A DNA stretch of 52,184 bases from Candidatus Methylacidiphilales bacterium (GTDB lineage: Bacteria; Verrucomicrobiota; Verrucomicrobiia; Methylacidiphilales; JAAUTS01), in contig JAQTNW010000023.1 of assembly GCA_028713655.1 (NCBI GenBank), positions 1 through 52,184 of the forward strand, written 5' to 3'. Every line of letters begins with the position of its first letter. Position 1 is the first letter of the stretch. The notes below the pieces were generated by a model. The model searched no databases. It was not told the DNA's origin and saw nothing but the letters and a program-made list of their open reading frames with translations. Position numbers and translations under genes: made by a program. Positions 33,886 to 42,803 of the stretch are shown piece by piece.

Positions 33886-34137
33886 ATGAAGACAGCGTCA
33901 ATCCGCGAAGTTCGGCACGATTTTTCCCGTGTCCTGGAATGGGTGGCAAACGGCGAGGAAGTCGCCATTACCAAGCGCCGTGAAACAGTCGCCCGTCTTT
34001 TGCCGGCGAGACAAAAAAAAACCATTCGCGCCAAAATGCCCGATGTGGCCGCCCGTCTTCAAAAAGTTTTTGGAAGAAAAGTCATTTCTGACAAGGCGAT
34101 GAAGGATATTTTGGAGGAAAGCCGGGGGAATTATTGA
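33886..34137 (+). CDS. Phd/YefM-family antitoxin
   Basis: 83 residues, beginning MKTASIREVRHDFSRVLEWV. This is the N-terminal DNA-binding fold of Phd/YefM antitoxins, followed by GEEVAITKRRETVARLLP. The C-terminal part would wrap the toxin. The start at 33886 is favoured by promoter position. The stop overlaps the TTG start of the PIN toxin (TTGA), the usual coupling of type II toxin-antitoxin pairs, and the complex probably represses its own promoter. Confidence 0.85.
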   Translation: MKTASIREVRHDFSRVLEWVANGEEVAITKRRETVARLLPARQKKTIRAKMPDVAARLQKVFGRKVISDKAMKDILEESRGNY

Positions 34138-34571
34138 AAGTCTATGCCGATTCCAGCTTTATAGTTGCCCTTTATCTTCAGCAACAAAGTTCACCTGTAG
34201 CCGCCGCATTTATGCGGCAACAGGGCGTCGCATTGCCTTTTACGCCGTGGCACCGGCTGGAAGTGCGCAATGCAATCCGGCTGTCTGTGTTTCATCGGGT
34301 GATTGATTCGTATCAGGCCAAGATACAACTCAGACAAGTGGAGGCGGATTTACGCCAGGGAGTCTTGATCGTTCACGAACCCCTGGATTGGGTCGCGGTA
34401 TTGCGCACGGCTGAAAAACTGGGGGCCGCACACAATGAATCCATGGGTTGCCGCAGCGCTGATTTATTTCACATCGCCTCGGCAATCGAATGGGAGGCGG
34501 ATCATTTTTTGACATTCGATGAGCGACAGAAAAAAATGGCAAAGGCAGCGGGGCTCGCGGTCAAGAATTGA
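34134..34571 (+). CDS. VapC-like PIN-domain toxin
   Basis: 145 residues from a TTG start that overlaps the antitoxin stop. PIN-domain acidic residues are visible: D6 in YADSSFIVALYL, E43 in RLEVRNA, D in CRSADLFHIASA and D in FLTFDERQ. These proteins are Mg-dependent ribonucleases that cut tRNA or rRNA when not held by the antitoxin. GGGGGAA lies just before the TTG as a ribosome-binding site. Complete and probably active. Confidence 0.87.
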   Translation: MKVYADSSFIVALYLQQQSSPVAAAFMRQQGVALPFTPWHRLEVRNAIRLSVFHRVIDSYQAKIQLRQVEADLRQGVLIVHEPLDWVAVLRTAEKLGAAHNESMGCRSADLFHIASAIEWEADHFLTFDERQKKMAKAAGLAVKN

Positions 34572-34740
34572 GTGCGTATGAGTTTAGTCTGCCAACCTCA
34601 AGCCGTGACGTGCTTCGCGCCCTTCCTGTAAAACAATGCTTAGCCTTCACTCTGAATATCCAGTAAATCCTGTTTATCCCTGTTAAATTTCCCGGAATTT
34701 GCCCCCTTGGCAATCCCGTGACAGCGGCTACTTTGTGCGA

Positions 34741-35496
34741 ATGAAACTGATCTCCTGGAATGTCAACGGAATACGGTCCTGCCAAAAAAAGGGGTTCGAG
34801 GATTTTGTCATCCGTGAAGCGCCGGACATTCTTTGCCTGCAGGAAACCAAGGCTCAGGCCGAGCAGGTATCGCTTGATATTTCTCCAGAATATCATGCCA
34901 TTTGGAACAGTGCGGAGAAAAAGGGTTATTCCGGTACTGCCGTGTTCACAAAATCAGCCCCGCTTAAAGTCGTGCATGGCCTCGGCTTCGAGGACCACGA
35001 CAAGGAAGGGCGTGTCATCACATTGGAGCTTCCGGATTACTTTCTTGTGAATGTGTACACCCCGAACTCCAAGGATCAGTTGCAACGCCTGAGTTACCGC
35101 CACAAGGAATGGGATGTGCTCTTTTTGAAACACCTCAAAAATTTGGAAAAGACGAAGCCGGTTGTTTTTTGCGGCGATTTGAACGTTGCGCATCAGGAAA
35201 TCGATCTGGCCCGGCCCAACGACAATCGTTTTTCCGCCGGATTCACCGACGAGGAGCGCGAGGGGTTTTCCAATTATATCCAGGCGGGCTTTATCGACAC
35301 CTTCCGCGAATTCGAGAAGGGCGGCGGGCATTACAGTTGGTGGAGTTTCCGCACGGCTGCGCGCGAGCGGAATGTGGGTTGGAGGATTGATTACTGGTGC
35401 ATCTCAGGCGTCCTGCGTCCACGGCTGAAAAAGGGCTGGATCATGCCCGAAGTCATGGGCTCGGACCACTGCCCCGTGGGCATGATTTTGGATTAG
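34741..35496 (+). CDS. xth: Exodeoxyribonuclease III
   Basis: 251 residues, starting MKLISWNVNGIRSCQKKGFE. It cleaves DNA at abasic sites and degrades 3' ends in base-excision repair. The endonuclease/exonuclease/phosphatase motifs are in place: NVNGIR, LQETKAQ, NVYTPNS, FCGDLNVAH and the C-terminal GSDHCPVGM. The ATG at 34741 was preferred to one at 34699 because family homology begins there. A small DUF3820 gene follows after 18 bases. Confidence 0.94.
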   Translation: MKLISWNVNGIRSCQKKGFEDFVIREAPDILCLQETKAQAEQVSLDISPEYHAIWNSAEKKGYSGTAVFTKSAPLKVVHGLGFEDHDKEGRVITLELPDYFLVNVYTPNSKDQLQRLSYRHKEWDVLFLKHLKNLEKTKPVVFCGDLNVAHQEIDLARPNDNRFSAGFTDEEREGFSNYIQAGFIDTFREFEKGGGHYSWWSFRTAARERNVGWRIDYWCISGVLRPRLKKGWIMPEVMGSDHCPVGMILD

Positions 35497-35514
35497 CCAG
35501 CAAAGGGAACGCAG

Positions 35515-35748
35515 ATGGCTGACGACGAAATCACGCGGAATGCGCGGGTCGACTGGGAAAAGCTCCGCACCTGGCGGATGCCGTTCGGTCGTTACAAAAA
35601 TTCCCCGCTTTACGATATTCCGGCGGAATATTTGTGCTGGTTTGAACAGCGCGGCTGGCCCGAAGGGGATCTGGGGCGTCTCCTGCGAATCGTGCTGGAA
35701 GCAAAACGCGAAGGGGCCGATGAAGCGTTTCGTTCGTTACGAAAATAA
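35515..35748 (+). CDS. DUF3820-family small protein
   Basis: 77 residues. The core WRMPFGRYKNSPLYDIPAEY followed by LCWFEQRGWP matches DUF3820, a small family often annotated as quorum-sensing-regulated virulence factor from one Pseudomonas member. Its real role is unknown. It lies directly after exonuclease III and probably shares its transcript. Confidence 0.8.
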   Translation: MADDEITRNARVDWEKLRTWRMPFGRYKNSPLYDIPAEYLCWFEQRGWPEGDLGRLLRIVLEAKREGADEAFRSLRK

Positions 35749-35853
35749 ATCTCCGGAGAGTCCGACACCTTTATAGTCTAAAAGGCAAACGGGCTTCTTG
35801 AGCGTGGAACCTATTTTTAGCCTATAGCGGTGCAGAACTATCTTATTCTACAT

Positions 35854-36117
35854 CTAAAGGCCTAGATGGGCTTTCATTGCTGCTTTCAGGAGTTCTTGAA
35901 AGAGTGTCAGACTGATTGATGCAGCCTTTGTGGCGGCCTCATTCTTGGCTTTTGTCCAAATCGTGTTGTCGCGGGCATCATCTAAAAAATCATGACTCTT
36001 CATTGTAAGGGAAAGCAAAACCGCTGCATGCGGCTGGCCTCTGTGATCCGTTATGACTTCCCCCACAATGTATCCTGCATCGATCAAAAGTTTTGCGTTG
36101 TAGCTAATGTCTGCTGC
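35854..36117 (-). pseudogene. N-terminally truncated DUF2513-like gene
   Basis: Minus-strand reading directly after the stop of the DUF5131 gene gives AADISYNAKLLIDAGYIVGE and later LTMKSHDFLDDARDNTIW, the middle and C-terminal part of DUF2513 proteins. The N-terminal about 40 residues are gone, and the frame opens straight from the upstream stop. A TTG at 36087 could start a 77-residue product. It is probably the remains of a third gene, shortened when the neighbouring pair arrived. Confidence 0.6.
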
Positions 36118-36867
36118 TCAAGCCACGACTAATAAGGCATCATTTTGAGGCTGTATGGCTTTAGTCGGCATTTCACTCCATGTTTTGCCTTCCAAGACGC
36201 GGCCGGCTTTCTTTTTATTAAAGCCTCCCCATTGCTTGAAGAAAAACGCAACCCCGGCCTTGTGGCATTGATCGCGGATGTCGATGACCCATTCCTTTTG
36301 CATCGGTCGGGCACGGGGCCCTGATTCACCACCTACAATGGCCCAGTCAATTTTTTTCAATTTCAGCCTGGGCAACGGCCCCAACAAGGGTTCAAGCGAA
36401 AGGAATTTGATATGGGCATGGGTCTTGCGCAGGCAATCAATTCTGGAAACCACATCCTCATTTTCAACACTGACTCCCATCCAGATATTGGGCGCCCAAT
36501 GCAAAGACGGGTCAAGCTCCAGCAATCGCTCGGCCCGCTTGGTCAGGACTTGGAAACGGTGCCAATGGGCCAGCCTCATGACGGCAAAAACCTTCTGGAT
36601 GAATGAAACAGGGACATCCTTGTGAAACAAATCGCTCATGGAGTTTACAAAAATAGTCTGAGGCTGCTTCCATCCCAAAGGAATGCCCAGTGCGTCTTCG
36701 TGAAGAGTCAGGTTGAATCCGTTGGTATAGTTCGCCACGCCCATAGCATGAAGACGCAACGCCATCCGCTCGGCATAGCAGTTCTTACAGCCTGGGCTGA
36801 TTTTGGTGCAGCCGGTCAGAGGATTCCAGGTGGACTCGGTCCATTCAATGGAGGATTTTGTCGCCAT
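36118..36867 (-). CDS. DUF5131 (phage Gp37/Gp68) three-cysteine protein
   Basis: 249 residues. The N-terminal block [20 protein letters not shown] continues to a C20-x6-C27-x2-C30 cluster, then [15 protein letters not shown]. The rest reads like a radical-SAM-type barrel ([44 protein letters not shown]). This is the three-Cys-motif family carried by phages and islands, and it is the known genetic partner of TcmP, encoded directly upstream with a TAATG overlap. Its biochemical activity is not established. Confidence 0.87.
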   Translation of the reverse strand: MATKSSIEWTESTWNPLTGCTKISPGCKNCYAERMALRLHAMGVANYTNGFNLTLHEDALGIPLGWKQPQTIFVNSMSDLFHKDVPVSFIQKVFAVMRLAHWHRFQVLTKRAERLLELDPSLHWAPNIWMGVSVENEDVVSRIDCLRKTHAHIKFLSLEPLLGPLPRLKLKKIDWAIVGGESGPRARPMQKEWVIDIRDQCHKAGVAFFFKQWGGFNKKKAGRVLEGKTWSEMPTKAIQPQNDALLVVA

Positions 36868-37697
36868 TACGTAACTCCCTGATTTCGGTATTTATTGAAA
36901 ATATGCTGAACAATCTTGTGTCCTGTGGCATTGGGTGAAGCAAAATAAAGATAATACACAATCGCGTTATTGCTATTCCGCATCGGAATGGGTTTTGGCA
37001 CATGCTCGAAACCTGCAATATCCTTGAGCCTTTGGCGAAAGGCTTCCGCAATGGTTTCATTATTGTTTTTTGTGGGGTAACCAAAAAGATCTCCCTTGTT
37101 GTCGTAAGCGATGTCCAACCAAGAAGCATCCCCCCAAAACGCAGTCATTCGTTCCACCTGATCTGGTTTGACTTTATCCCTGTTGTGCCAAAGCGCATTG
37201 CGGTTGATGTCCGCCACGGGAAAATTGAGGAAGATTTCAACCGTACCAAGCTGGCCAGCCTTTTGTATGGATGCCCAATTCAAGTGTAGGCCATATGGGT
37301 CAAGAAGGCATAAACCTCTGGTGTGCCGATCCGGGCTGAGCAGCGGAAATACTTCTTCGAGCAGAACCTTGTTGCAGTCATCCTGATAAATTTTAACATT
37401 TGGAATATCTTCAGCTATCTTACGAAGATTTTCCGCCTTTCCAGAATCCAAGTCGATCAAATGATATCCGTCAAATGGAGGAGTCGTATTCAAGGCATTC
37501 AACGGACTTCCCGCCACAAGCTCTCCGGTGGCCTTGGATATATGAATTCCAGCCCCCGCAAATGCGTCCACGTAATAGTGTCCTTTGCACCATTTTTGAT
37601 TGGCAAGAATTTTGGAATATTCTTTGGCATAGTCCTTGATAATGTCGAGCTTCACCTCGGACCAATAGCCAATTTCATCAAACTCAAAAGCACTCAT
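36867..37697 (-). CDS. tcmP: Three-Cys-motif partner protein TcmP
   Basis: 276 residues from ATG 37697 ([20 protein letters not shown]). Conserved TcmP features are the YVDAFAGAG motif at about 42-50, which resembles an S-adenosylmethionine-binding loop, [12 protein letters not shown], and [11 protein letters not shown] in the place of a methyltransferase motif IV. It is always found next to DUF5131-type proteins, as here. The pair may modify nucleic acid, but this is inference from fold. A longer frame to 37742 is less likely. Confidence 0.87.
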   Translation of the reverse strand: MSAFEFDEIGYWSEVKLDIIKDYAKEYSKILANQKWCKGHYYVDAFAGAGIHISKATGELVAGSPLNALNTTPPFDGYHLIDLDSGKAENLRKIAEDIPNVKIYQDDCNKVLLEEVFPLLSPDRHTRGLCLLDPYGLHLNWASIQKAGQLGTVEIFLNFPVADINRNALWHNRDKVKPDQVERMTAFWGDASWLDIAYDNKGDLFGYPTKNNNETIAEAFRQRLKDIAGFEHVPKPIPMRNSNNAIVYYLYFASPNATGHKIVQHIFNKYRNQGVT

Positions 37698-37880
37698 GTA
37701 GTTGTCGGCGCAAAGCATGAGGCATTGTGGTCTTAAACACAATCCCGGCTAACCTGAAACTTTATCTATTCGTTAAATTCCCAAGACAATTCGCGCCGCT
37801 ACTGGAATGTCATGGAAGGAATATTCGTTTGGAAATCGAAGCTGTTTAAATTCGGTCGCGCATGTCTCTAGCAAAATGCA

Positions 37881-38300
37881 TCAAACCCCGGTCACATTGA
37901 ACACGATCGTGCGGGTATGGCTTTGATTGCGGTGCTCGAAGACAAACACGCCCTGCCAGGTCCCCAGGCAGAGTTTTCCCGCGGCAATTGGAATCACCTC
38001 TGAAGTCCGGGTCAAAACCATGCGGATGTGCGACGTCATGTCGTCCGGCCCTTCCAGGGTATGCACAAAACCGGGAGTGTCCTCGGGCACGAGGTCTTCA
38101 AAATATTTATGCAAGTCGGTGCGAGCCGACGGGTCCGCATTTTCGAAAATAATCAGGCTCGCGCTGGTGTGGGTGATGAAAACCGTGGCGGTACCCTCCC
38201 GAACGCCGCTGTCTGAAACCGCCTCCCGTATTTTGTCCGTGATTTCATAGGTGCCTTTTCCTTTGGTGCGGACGGAAAAACTGGAGGTTTTGGAAATCAT
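37881..38300 (-). CDS. yjbQ: YjbQ-family protein (UPF0047)
   Basis: 139 residues, a complete member of a small, very widespread family. Conserved blocks are FITHTSASLIIFENADPSAR, then HTLEGPDDMTSHIRM and LGTWQGVFVFEHR, with several histidines grouped around a likely metal site. E. coli YjbQ has weak thiamine-phosphate synthase activity, but the physiological role is open. Lies 29 bases after the OmpA-domain gene on the same strand. Confidence 0.9.
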   Translation of the reverse strand: MISKTSSFSVRTKGKGTYEITDKIREAVSDSGVREGTATVFITHTSASLIIFENADPSARTDLHKYFEDLVPEDTPGFVHTLEGPDDMTSHIRMVLTRTSEVIPIAAGKLCLGTWQGVFVFEHRNQSHTRTIVFNVTGV

Positions 38301-38329
38301 GGCTCTGGCAACTGATCCCTATTCCGCTG

Positions 38330-39310
38330 TCAACGCTCTCCTTCGACGCGGATTTCCACGCGGCGGTTGCGGGCCTGTTCCTCGATGCTTCCGCGCGGAT
38401 TCACGATGGGGCGCGTTTTGCCGAATCCGCGCGAATGAAGGACATCCGGGCCGAGCCCGGATCTTTGTCTGAGCCAGACTGCCACCGCTTCCGCGCGCTG
38501 CTCGCTGAGGCGCTGATTGTATTCATCCGTGCCGATGGTGTCGGTGTGGCCTTCAACCATGATTTGCACCTTTTTTGCCTGGGCCAGCACGGCAGCCACC
38601 TGTCCGAGGCTCGATTCGGCGTCCGTCTTGAGCCGGGCTGAATCAAATTCAAACAACACATCACTGGAGAGACGGATCAATATCGGCTGGAAACCGGGGC
38701 GCTCCAGTGCGCTTGGCGGCCGTAAATTGGCAAGCGAAGAAATTTCGGAAAAGCCGGGAGTTCCCTTGGAGGAGGCCATGGCATCGCCGTTCCCGCCGGG
38801 ATTGGATTGCGCCAACGCTTTGTTGGCCTCGGCCATTGCGGCGGTTGACGCTTCATTCGCCAGCGCCTGCGCTGCTTCCGGAATCCCGCCTTCAGAATGG
38901 ATGGGCAATGCGGTAAATGCCTCCGCCGGGAGCGGCGCGGGGCCATTGCCGAGCGGGGCTGTGGGCAGGTTTGTGAGCCGGGGCAGAGGGATGGAAGGCG
39001 CTTTGAGCGGACCGTCAAAAGCGGCGATTTTTTCCGTGCTCATTTCCAAAGGCTCGCGTGAATTTTTGGGATTGCTTCCCTGGGTTGGCGGCAGCTCGGG
39101 CTCGAGATGTTTGGGATCAATGGTGGCGCGTTCCAGGTGGAATCGGGCCGGCTCAATGGGGTCCACGAGCGGTTTCCCAAAATCCACATACAGGCCGCGG
39201 AACAGAATATATAAAGTCCCATGCAACAGCAGCGAGGCCAGGATAGCCAGCAACAGCCAGGCTATGAAGGAAGTGCGTTCGGACCGGTTGGTGGACTCAA
39301 ATGAGTTCAT
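38330..39310 (-). CDS. OmpA-domain envelope protein with an N-terminal membrane anchor
   Basis: 326 residues. One membrane helix (about 17-36), then a long Pro/Ala-rich low-complexity linker, then an OmpA C-terminal peptidoglycan-binding domain from about residue 210 (FEFDSARLKTDAESSLGQVA, MVEGHTDTIGTDEYNQRLSE, ARNRRVEIRV). The layout, TonB/TolA-like anchor plus OmpA domain, suggests a link between inner membrane and cell wall. It follows a large TPR gene by 49 bases on the same strand and is probably co-transcribed with it. Confidence 0.85.
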   Translation of the reverse strand: MNSFESTNRSERTSFIAWLLLAILASLLLHGTLYILFRGLYVDFGKPLVDPIEPARFHLERATIDPKHLEPELPPTQGSNPKNSREPLEMSTEKIAAFDGPLKAPSIPLPRLTNLPTAPLGNGPAPLPAEAFTALPIHSEGGIPEAAQALANEASTAAMAEANKALAQSNPGGNGDAMASSKGTPGFSEISSLANLRPPSALERPGFQPILIRLSSDVLFEFDSARLKTDAESSLGQVAAVLAQAKKVQIMVEGHTDTIGTDEYNQRLSEQRAEAVAVWLRQRSGLGPDVLHSRGFGKTRPIVNPRGSIEEQARNRRVEIRVEGER

Positions 39311-39358
39311 CTTTTTTGCGATCCTTGATACTAGTGCACTAAACCCCAGGTTAAAAGT

Positions 39359-41725
39359 TCAATTGGAAGGAGATTTGTAATCCGGATATTGTTTCCTCAG
39401 GCGCAAAAGGACTTCATCCGCCTTTTTTTCAGCGCCCGCCACTCGCCAGGCCTTTTCCGCCTTGCCCAGGGCAAGGGGGGTCAAAACCGGGTCGTCGATC
39501 AGGAGGGCCACGGCCGAATAGATTTTGCCCGCCTCGTCATAATTGAGTTTCGCCATCGCCACGTCGCCGAGCAAAAGCCTGCCGCGGGCGTTGTATTCGC
39601 CTTCCGGATTTTGCTCCAGGATCTGGTCGGCCAGCTTGACCGTGCTGTCGTAATCGGCGGCGCCGAGGCACGCTTTTGCCAGGGGTTCCAGAACCGCGCT
39701 GCGATTGGCTTCCTCGGGAAAATTGACACGGTAGATTTTCCATTCACGGATGGCCGCCCCATAGTTTTTGAGTTGCGACATCAACATGGCCAGGCGCAAT
39801 TGCACGCGTTTGCGCTGGGGGCCATCCTTGCTCCCTGCCAGGACCTTGCGGAAGTAAGACTCGGCGGCCGGGGGATCGCTGCCGTCCATCAACTGCTGTC
39901 CGAGCCATTCATAGACGCTTAGCGAAACGGCAGGCGCCTGCGGATTTTTCATGCGCCAGGCATCGTAGGCATCGACTTCCAAGCGCAGGCTTTTCAGGTC
40001 CCCATTGTGCAGGACAATCCGGATGATTTGCGGGGTGGCAATGGCATAGTAAGCGGTGGAATCGAGCCGCCGGGCTTCCAGCCAGTGCGGCAGCGCATTC
40101 GTATCGTCTCCAGCGGTTTGTCTGGTCAAGGCCAGCCAGTAGTGGGCTTCGGCCGAGTGGGCGGATTTTGGAAATTCCGAGAGCAGCAATGACAGCCATG
40201 TTTCAAGCCTGGCGTTGTCCTTTTGTCCGCCTGCGAGCATGGAAGCCTGCCAAAGCAGATTTTCGCGCTGCTCAAATTTTGGCGCGGTCTCGATCAACTG
40301 TTGCCAGGATTTGAGGGCGGCGTCGTTTTTCCCGAGTTGTGTTTCGGCAAGCCCCTTCCACCAAAGCGCCTGCGGGCCTGAGGGGTCGCCGGGAAATTTT
40401 CCAAGGTACTCCGCAAATCGCGCGGCGGCATTTTCATAATCCTTTCCGTTAAAGTCCGCATAAGCGGAACGGAAATACACCCCCGCCAGCAACTCCGGCT
40501 TGAGGCTTTTCAAGGCATCCGGCGCCTTTAACACCTCGGCATACATCCCGGCGGCGGTTTTGTAATCCGACTTCCCGTAAAAACCGTCGGCCCGCATCAA
40601 TTGTACCAGCGGCAGGCGTTCGGACTTGGGAAATTTTGTGATAAAACGGGCGGTCTCGGGGAGAAAATCCTCCGAGTTTGCGCTTTTTAACAGCAGGATG
40701 CGCGCCCACATCGAAGGCTCCGCGACGTTGTCATTTGGAAATTCCTTGAGGATGAACTGGTACAAATCCAGCGCTTCCTGGTTTTTTTGCGTCAGCCGCA
40801 AGGCCTCGGCGGTGAGAAACAGGACCTGGGGCCGTGCCACATCGGGAAAAGCGGGGCGCACGTCGTTGAACACCTGGGTGACCGTCGCATAATCGCCCGC
40901 CGCAAAATACGACTGGATCAGCCCCAGATGGGCGAGTTTTTTCCAGAAGTCCGGCGCCTCGGTCCTTCGCACCACTTCATAAAAGCCGGCCGCGTCCCGG
41001 TAGTTTTTCTGGCTGTACGCCAGATTGCCGGCCCGCACGCCCGCTTCCGCGCGCAACGCGGCGTCATTGGTGGATGCCAGGACGGCTTTCAGCAACGTAG
41101 CGGCATGAGCGTTGTTGTTAGACTGGATTTCCAGGCAGGCGAGTTTCAGACGGCCGTAATCGAGCCAGGGATTGTCCTTTTCTTTCCCGGCGAGAAACTC
41201 GAGGCTCGGGCGCGCCGGTTCCAGTTGATTGAGATTGTCCGAAACCAGGACCACCAGATAATGCGCCCGCAATTGAACTTCCGGCAGCGTGGCTGAGGTT
41301 GCCTTTTGGAGGAAGGGAAGCGACTCCTTCCATTTTTTGTCCGCAGCCAGCATTTCGCCGCGGAGAAGATTGGCGGGGCCGAGCCAGTCGCTTTTGGAAA
41401 ATTTCTTTTCCAGGAGGTCGAGCGTTTGATGGGCTTCGTCAAAACGGCCGAGGTCGCGGTAGCAAAGCGCCACGCGATAGAGCGCCTCCTCCTGATATTT
41501 ACCCTCCGGGTAATAGCGCAGGAGATCGCTGAGAATGTTGATGGCCCGACCGGGATTTTTTTGCTGCTGCAGCGCGACCGCTTCATCCAGCAATTCCTTT
41601 TCCGGAGGTTGCAGCTTGGATAAATCAATCACAACAGGCTGTTCGGGAACAGGCTGCGGGGCGGCGTTGAGCCCGGCAGGTGAAACGGCCGGCAACAGCA
41701 AAATCAGCAGGAAGCGAAGTTTCAT
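39359..41725 (-). CDS. Exported TPR-rich protein
   Basis: 788 residues from ATG 41725, which gives a good signal peptide (MKLRFLLILLLPAVSPAGLN); an upstream extension to 41851 has no signal and overlaps fabI. The whole mature part is helical repeats of the TPR/outer-membrane-assembly lipoprotein type (ALYRVALCYRDLGRFDEAHQ, YYPEGKYQEEALY, LLGDVAMAKLNYDEAGKIYS). Repeats this long in the periplasm usually serve protein-protein contacts. AGGAACC nearby acts as ribosome-binding site. No enzyme domain is seen. It is divergent from fabI. Confidence 0.82.
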   Translation of the reverse strand: MKLRFLLILLLPAVSPAGLNAAPQPVPEQPVVIDLSKLQPPEKELLDEAVALQQQKNPGRAINILSDLLRYYPEGKYQEEALYRVALCYRDLGRFDEAHQTLDLLEKKFSKSDWLGPANLLRGEMLAADKKWKESLPFLQKATSATLPEVQLRAHYLVVLVSDNLNQLEPARPSLEFLAGKEKDNPWLDYGRLKLACLEIQSNNNAHAATLLKAVLASTNDAALRAEAGVRAGNLAYSQKNYRDAAGFYEVVRRTEAPDFWKKLAHLGLIQSYFAAGDYATVTQVFNDVRPAFPDVARPQVLFLTAEALRLTQKNQEALDLYQFILKEFPNDNVAEPSMWARILLLKSANSEDFLPETARFITKFPKSERLPLVQLMRADGFYGKSDYKTAAGMYAEVLKAPDALKSLKPELLAGVYFRSAYADFNGKDYENAAARFAEYLGKFPGDPSGPQALWWKGLAETQLGKNDAALKSWQQLIETAPKFEQRENLLWQASMLAGGQKDNARLETWLSLLLSEFPKSAHSAEAHYWLALTRQTAGDDTNALPHWLEARRLDSTAYYAIATPQIIRIVLHNGDLKSLRLEVDAYDAWRMKNPQAPAVSLSVYEWLGQQLMDGSDPPAAESYFRKVLAGSKDGPQRKRVQLRLAMLMSQLKNYGAAIREWKIYRVNFPEEANRSAVLEPLAKACLGAADYDSTVKLADQILEQNPEGEYNARGRLLLGDVAMAKLNYDEAGKIYSAVALLIDDPVLTPLALGKAEKAWRVAGAEKKADEVLLRLRKQYPDYKSPSN

Positions 41726-41835
41726 AAAAGGCGGTTCCTGCTGTACTACCCGCTTCCGCCGCCAAAAGAAGCAAGAAAACCGGTGAAAACAATCCGCGTG
41801 ACAAAGGGCATCGGGGTTTGGCACCTTGTTTGCAC

Positions 41836-42612
41836 ATGAGCGTAAAACCATTGGAAGGAAAAGTCGGCCTCATTTTTGGGGTGGCTAATAAACGAAGCAT
41901 TGCCTGGGGGATCGCCCAAGCCTGGGCCCAGGCCGGGGCCAGGCTTATCTTCAATTACCAGGGGGAACGCATCAAGGACAACGTCGAGGAGCTGGTCGGC
42001 GAGTTTGGAGCCGACACGCCCCTGCATCCCTGCGATGTGAGCAAGGACGAGGAAATCAAAAGCTTTTTCGACTTTGTCCGCACGAAGACCGACAAAGTCG
42101 ATCTGGTTCTCCACAGCGTGGCCTATGCGCCCCGTGAAGCGTTGGAAGGCCACTTCGTCAACACCTCGCGCGAAGCATTCCGTGTCGCCCATGACATCAG
42201 TTCGTATTCCCTGATTGCCCTCTCCCGTGAAGCGGCCCCACTGATGAGCGATGGGGGCAGCATTATTGCCATGAGCTATTATGGAGCCGAAAAAGTCGTT
42301 CCGCATTACAACATCATGGGCGTCGCCAAGGCGTCCCTGGAAGCCTCCGTGCGCTATCTGGCCAATGATCTCGGTACGAAAAAAATCCGCGTCAATGCCA
42401 TCAGTGCCGGGCCGGTCAATACCCTGGCTGCCCGCGGGATTGCCGGGTTTTCATCCATGATGAAACATTACGAGGAACATGCGCCCCTCAGGCGGAATGT
42501 GGAAATGGCCGAGCTTGGCGCCACCGGCGTCTTTTTGGCGAGCCCCGGTTCCGCATCCATCACCGGCCAGACGCTCTATGTCGATTGCGGTTATTCGATC
42601 ATGGGGATGTGA
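41836..42612 (+). CDS. fabI: Enoyl-[acyl-carrier-protein] reductase FabI
   Basis: 258 residues. It performs the last reduction in each round of fatty-acid elongation, using NADH. The N-terminus VGLIFGVANKRSIAWGIA is the FabI nucleotide motif, and the active-site residues Y148, Y158 and K165 (Y158-x6-K165) match Y146, Y156 and K163 of E. coli. SAGPVNTLAARGI is also conserved. The ATG at 41836 is preferred to one at 41818, since homology begins there. A GCGGTG/CACCGC hairpin (42613-42630) follows the stop but has no T-tract. Confidence 0.95.
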   Translation: MSVKPLEGKVGLIFGVANKRSIAWGIAQAWAQAGARLIFNYQGERIKDNVEELVGEFGADTPLHPCDVSKDEEIKSFFDFVRTKTDKVDLVLHSVAYAPREALEGHFVNTSREAFRVAHDISSYSLIALSREAAPLMSDGGSIIAMSYYGAEKVVPHYNIMGVAKASLEASVRYLANDLGTKKIRVNAISAGPVNTLAARGIAGFSSMMKHYEEHAPLRRNVEMAELGATGVFLASPGSASITGQTLYVDCGYSIMGM

Positions 42613-42647
42613 GCGGTGCAGAGCCACCGCAGGGGGTAGTATAGTCG

Positions 42648-42803
42648 GATAGTGGGATCGCCTTATGGTCAAATAGTTGAATAGTGGAAGAACAGAGGCA
42701 GAATTTTCATGTCACGTATTGAACGTTTTGAGGACTTGCAGGCCTGGCAACTGGCCCGCTCCAAATGACCATGCCACCATCCGACCATCCGAGTATCCCA
42801 CCA
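42648..42803. repeat. Inverted repeats around a four-helix-bundle gene fragment
   Basis: The left copy (from about 42648: TCGGATAGTGGGATCGCCTT then ATGGTCA) and the right copy (42765-42803, on the other strand TCGGATGGTGG and CATGGTCA) share two blocks in inverse orientation. They enclose the short fragment at 42709-42768. The right copy also contains the start codons of the HAD gene. Confidence 0.4.
42709..42768 (+). pseudogene. Fragment of a four-helix-bundle (S23/IVP) protein
   Basis: ATG at 42709 opens MSRIERFEDLQAWQLARSK and stops at 42766-42768. The segment up to LAR is the typical N-terminus of the four-helix-bundle proteins found in 23S rRNA intervening sequences and scattered in genomes. 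The rest of the gene is lost, and the stop overlaps the ATG of the HAD gene. Confidence 0.5.

Noticed and set aside
35815-37754. tcmP cluster as another integron cassette (GGCTAAC near 37748 and TTTAGCC near 35815)
   Set aside because: The ends match only partly, no foldable attC is found after the DUF2513 fragment, and the ATG is 50 bases from the supposed core.
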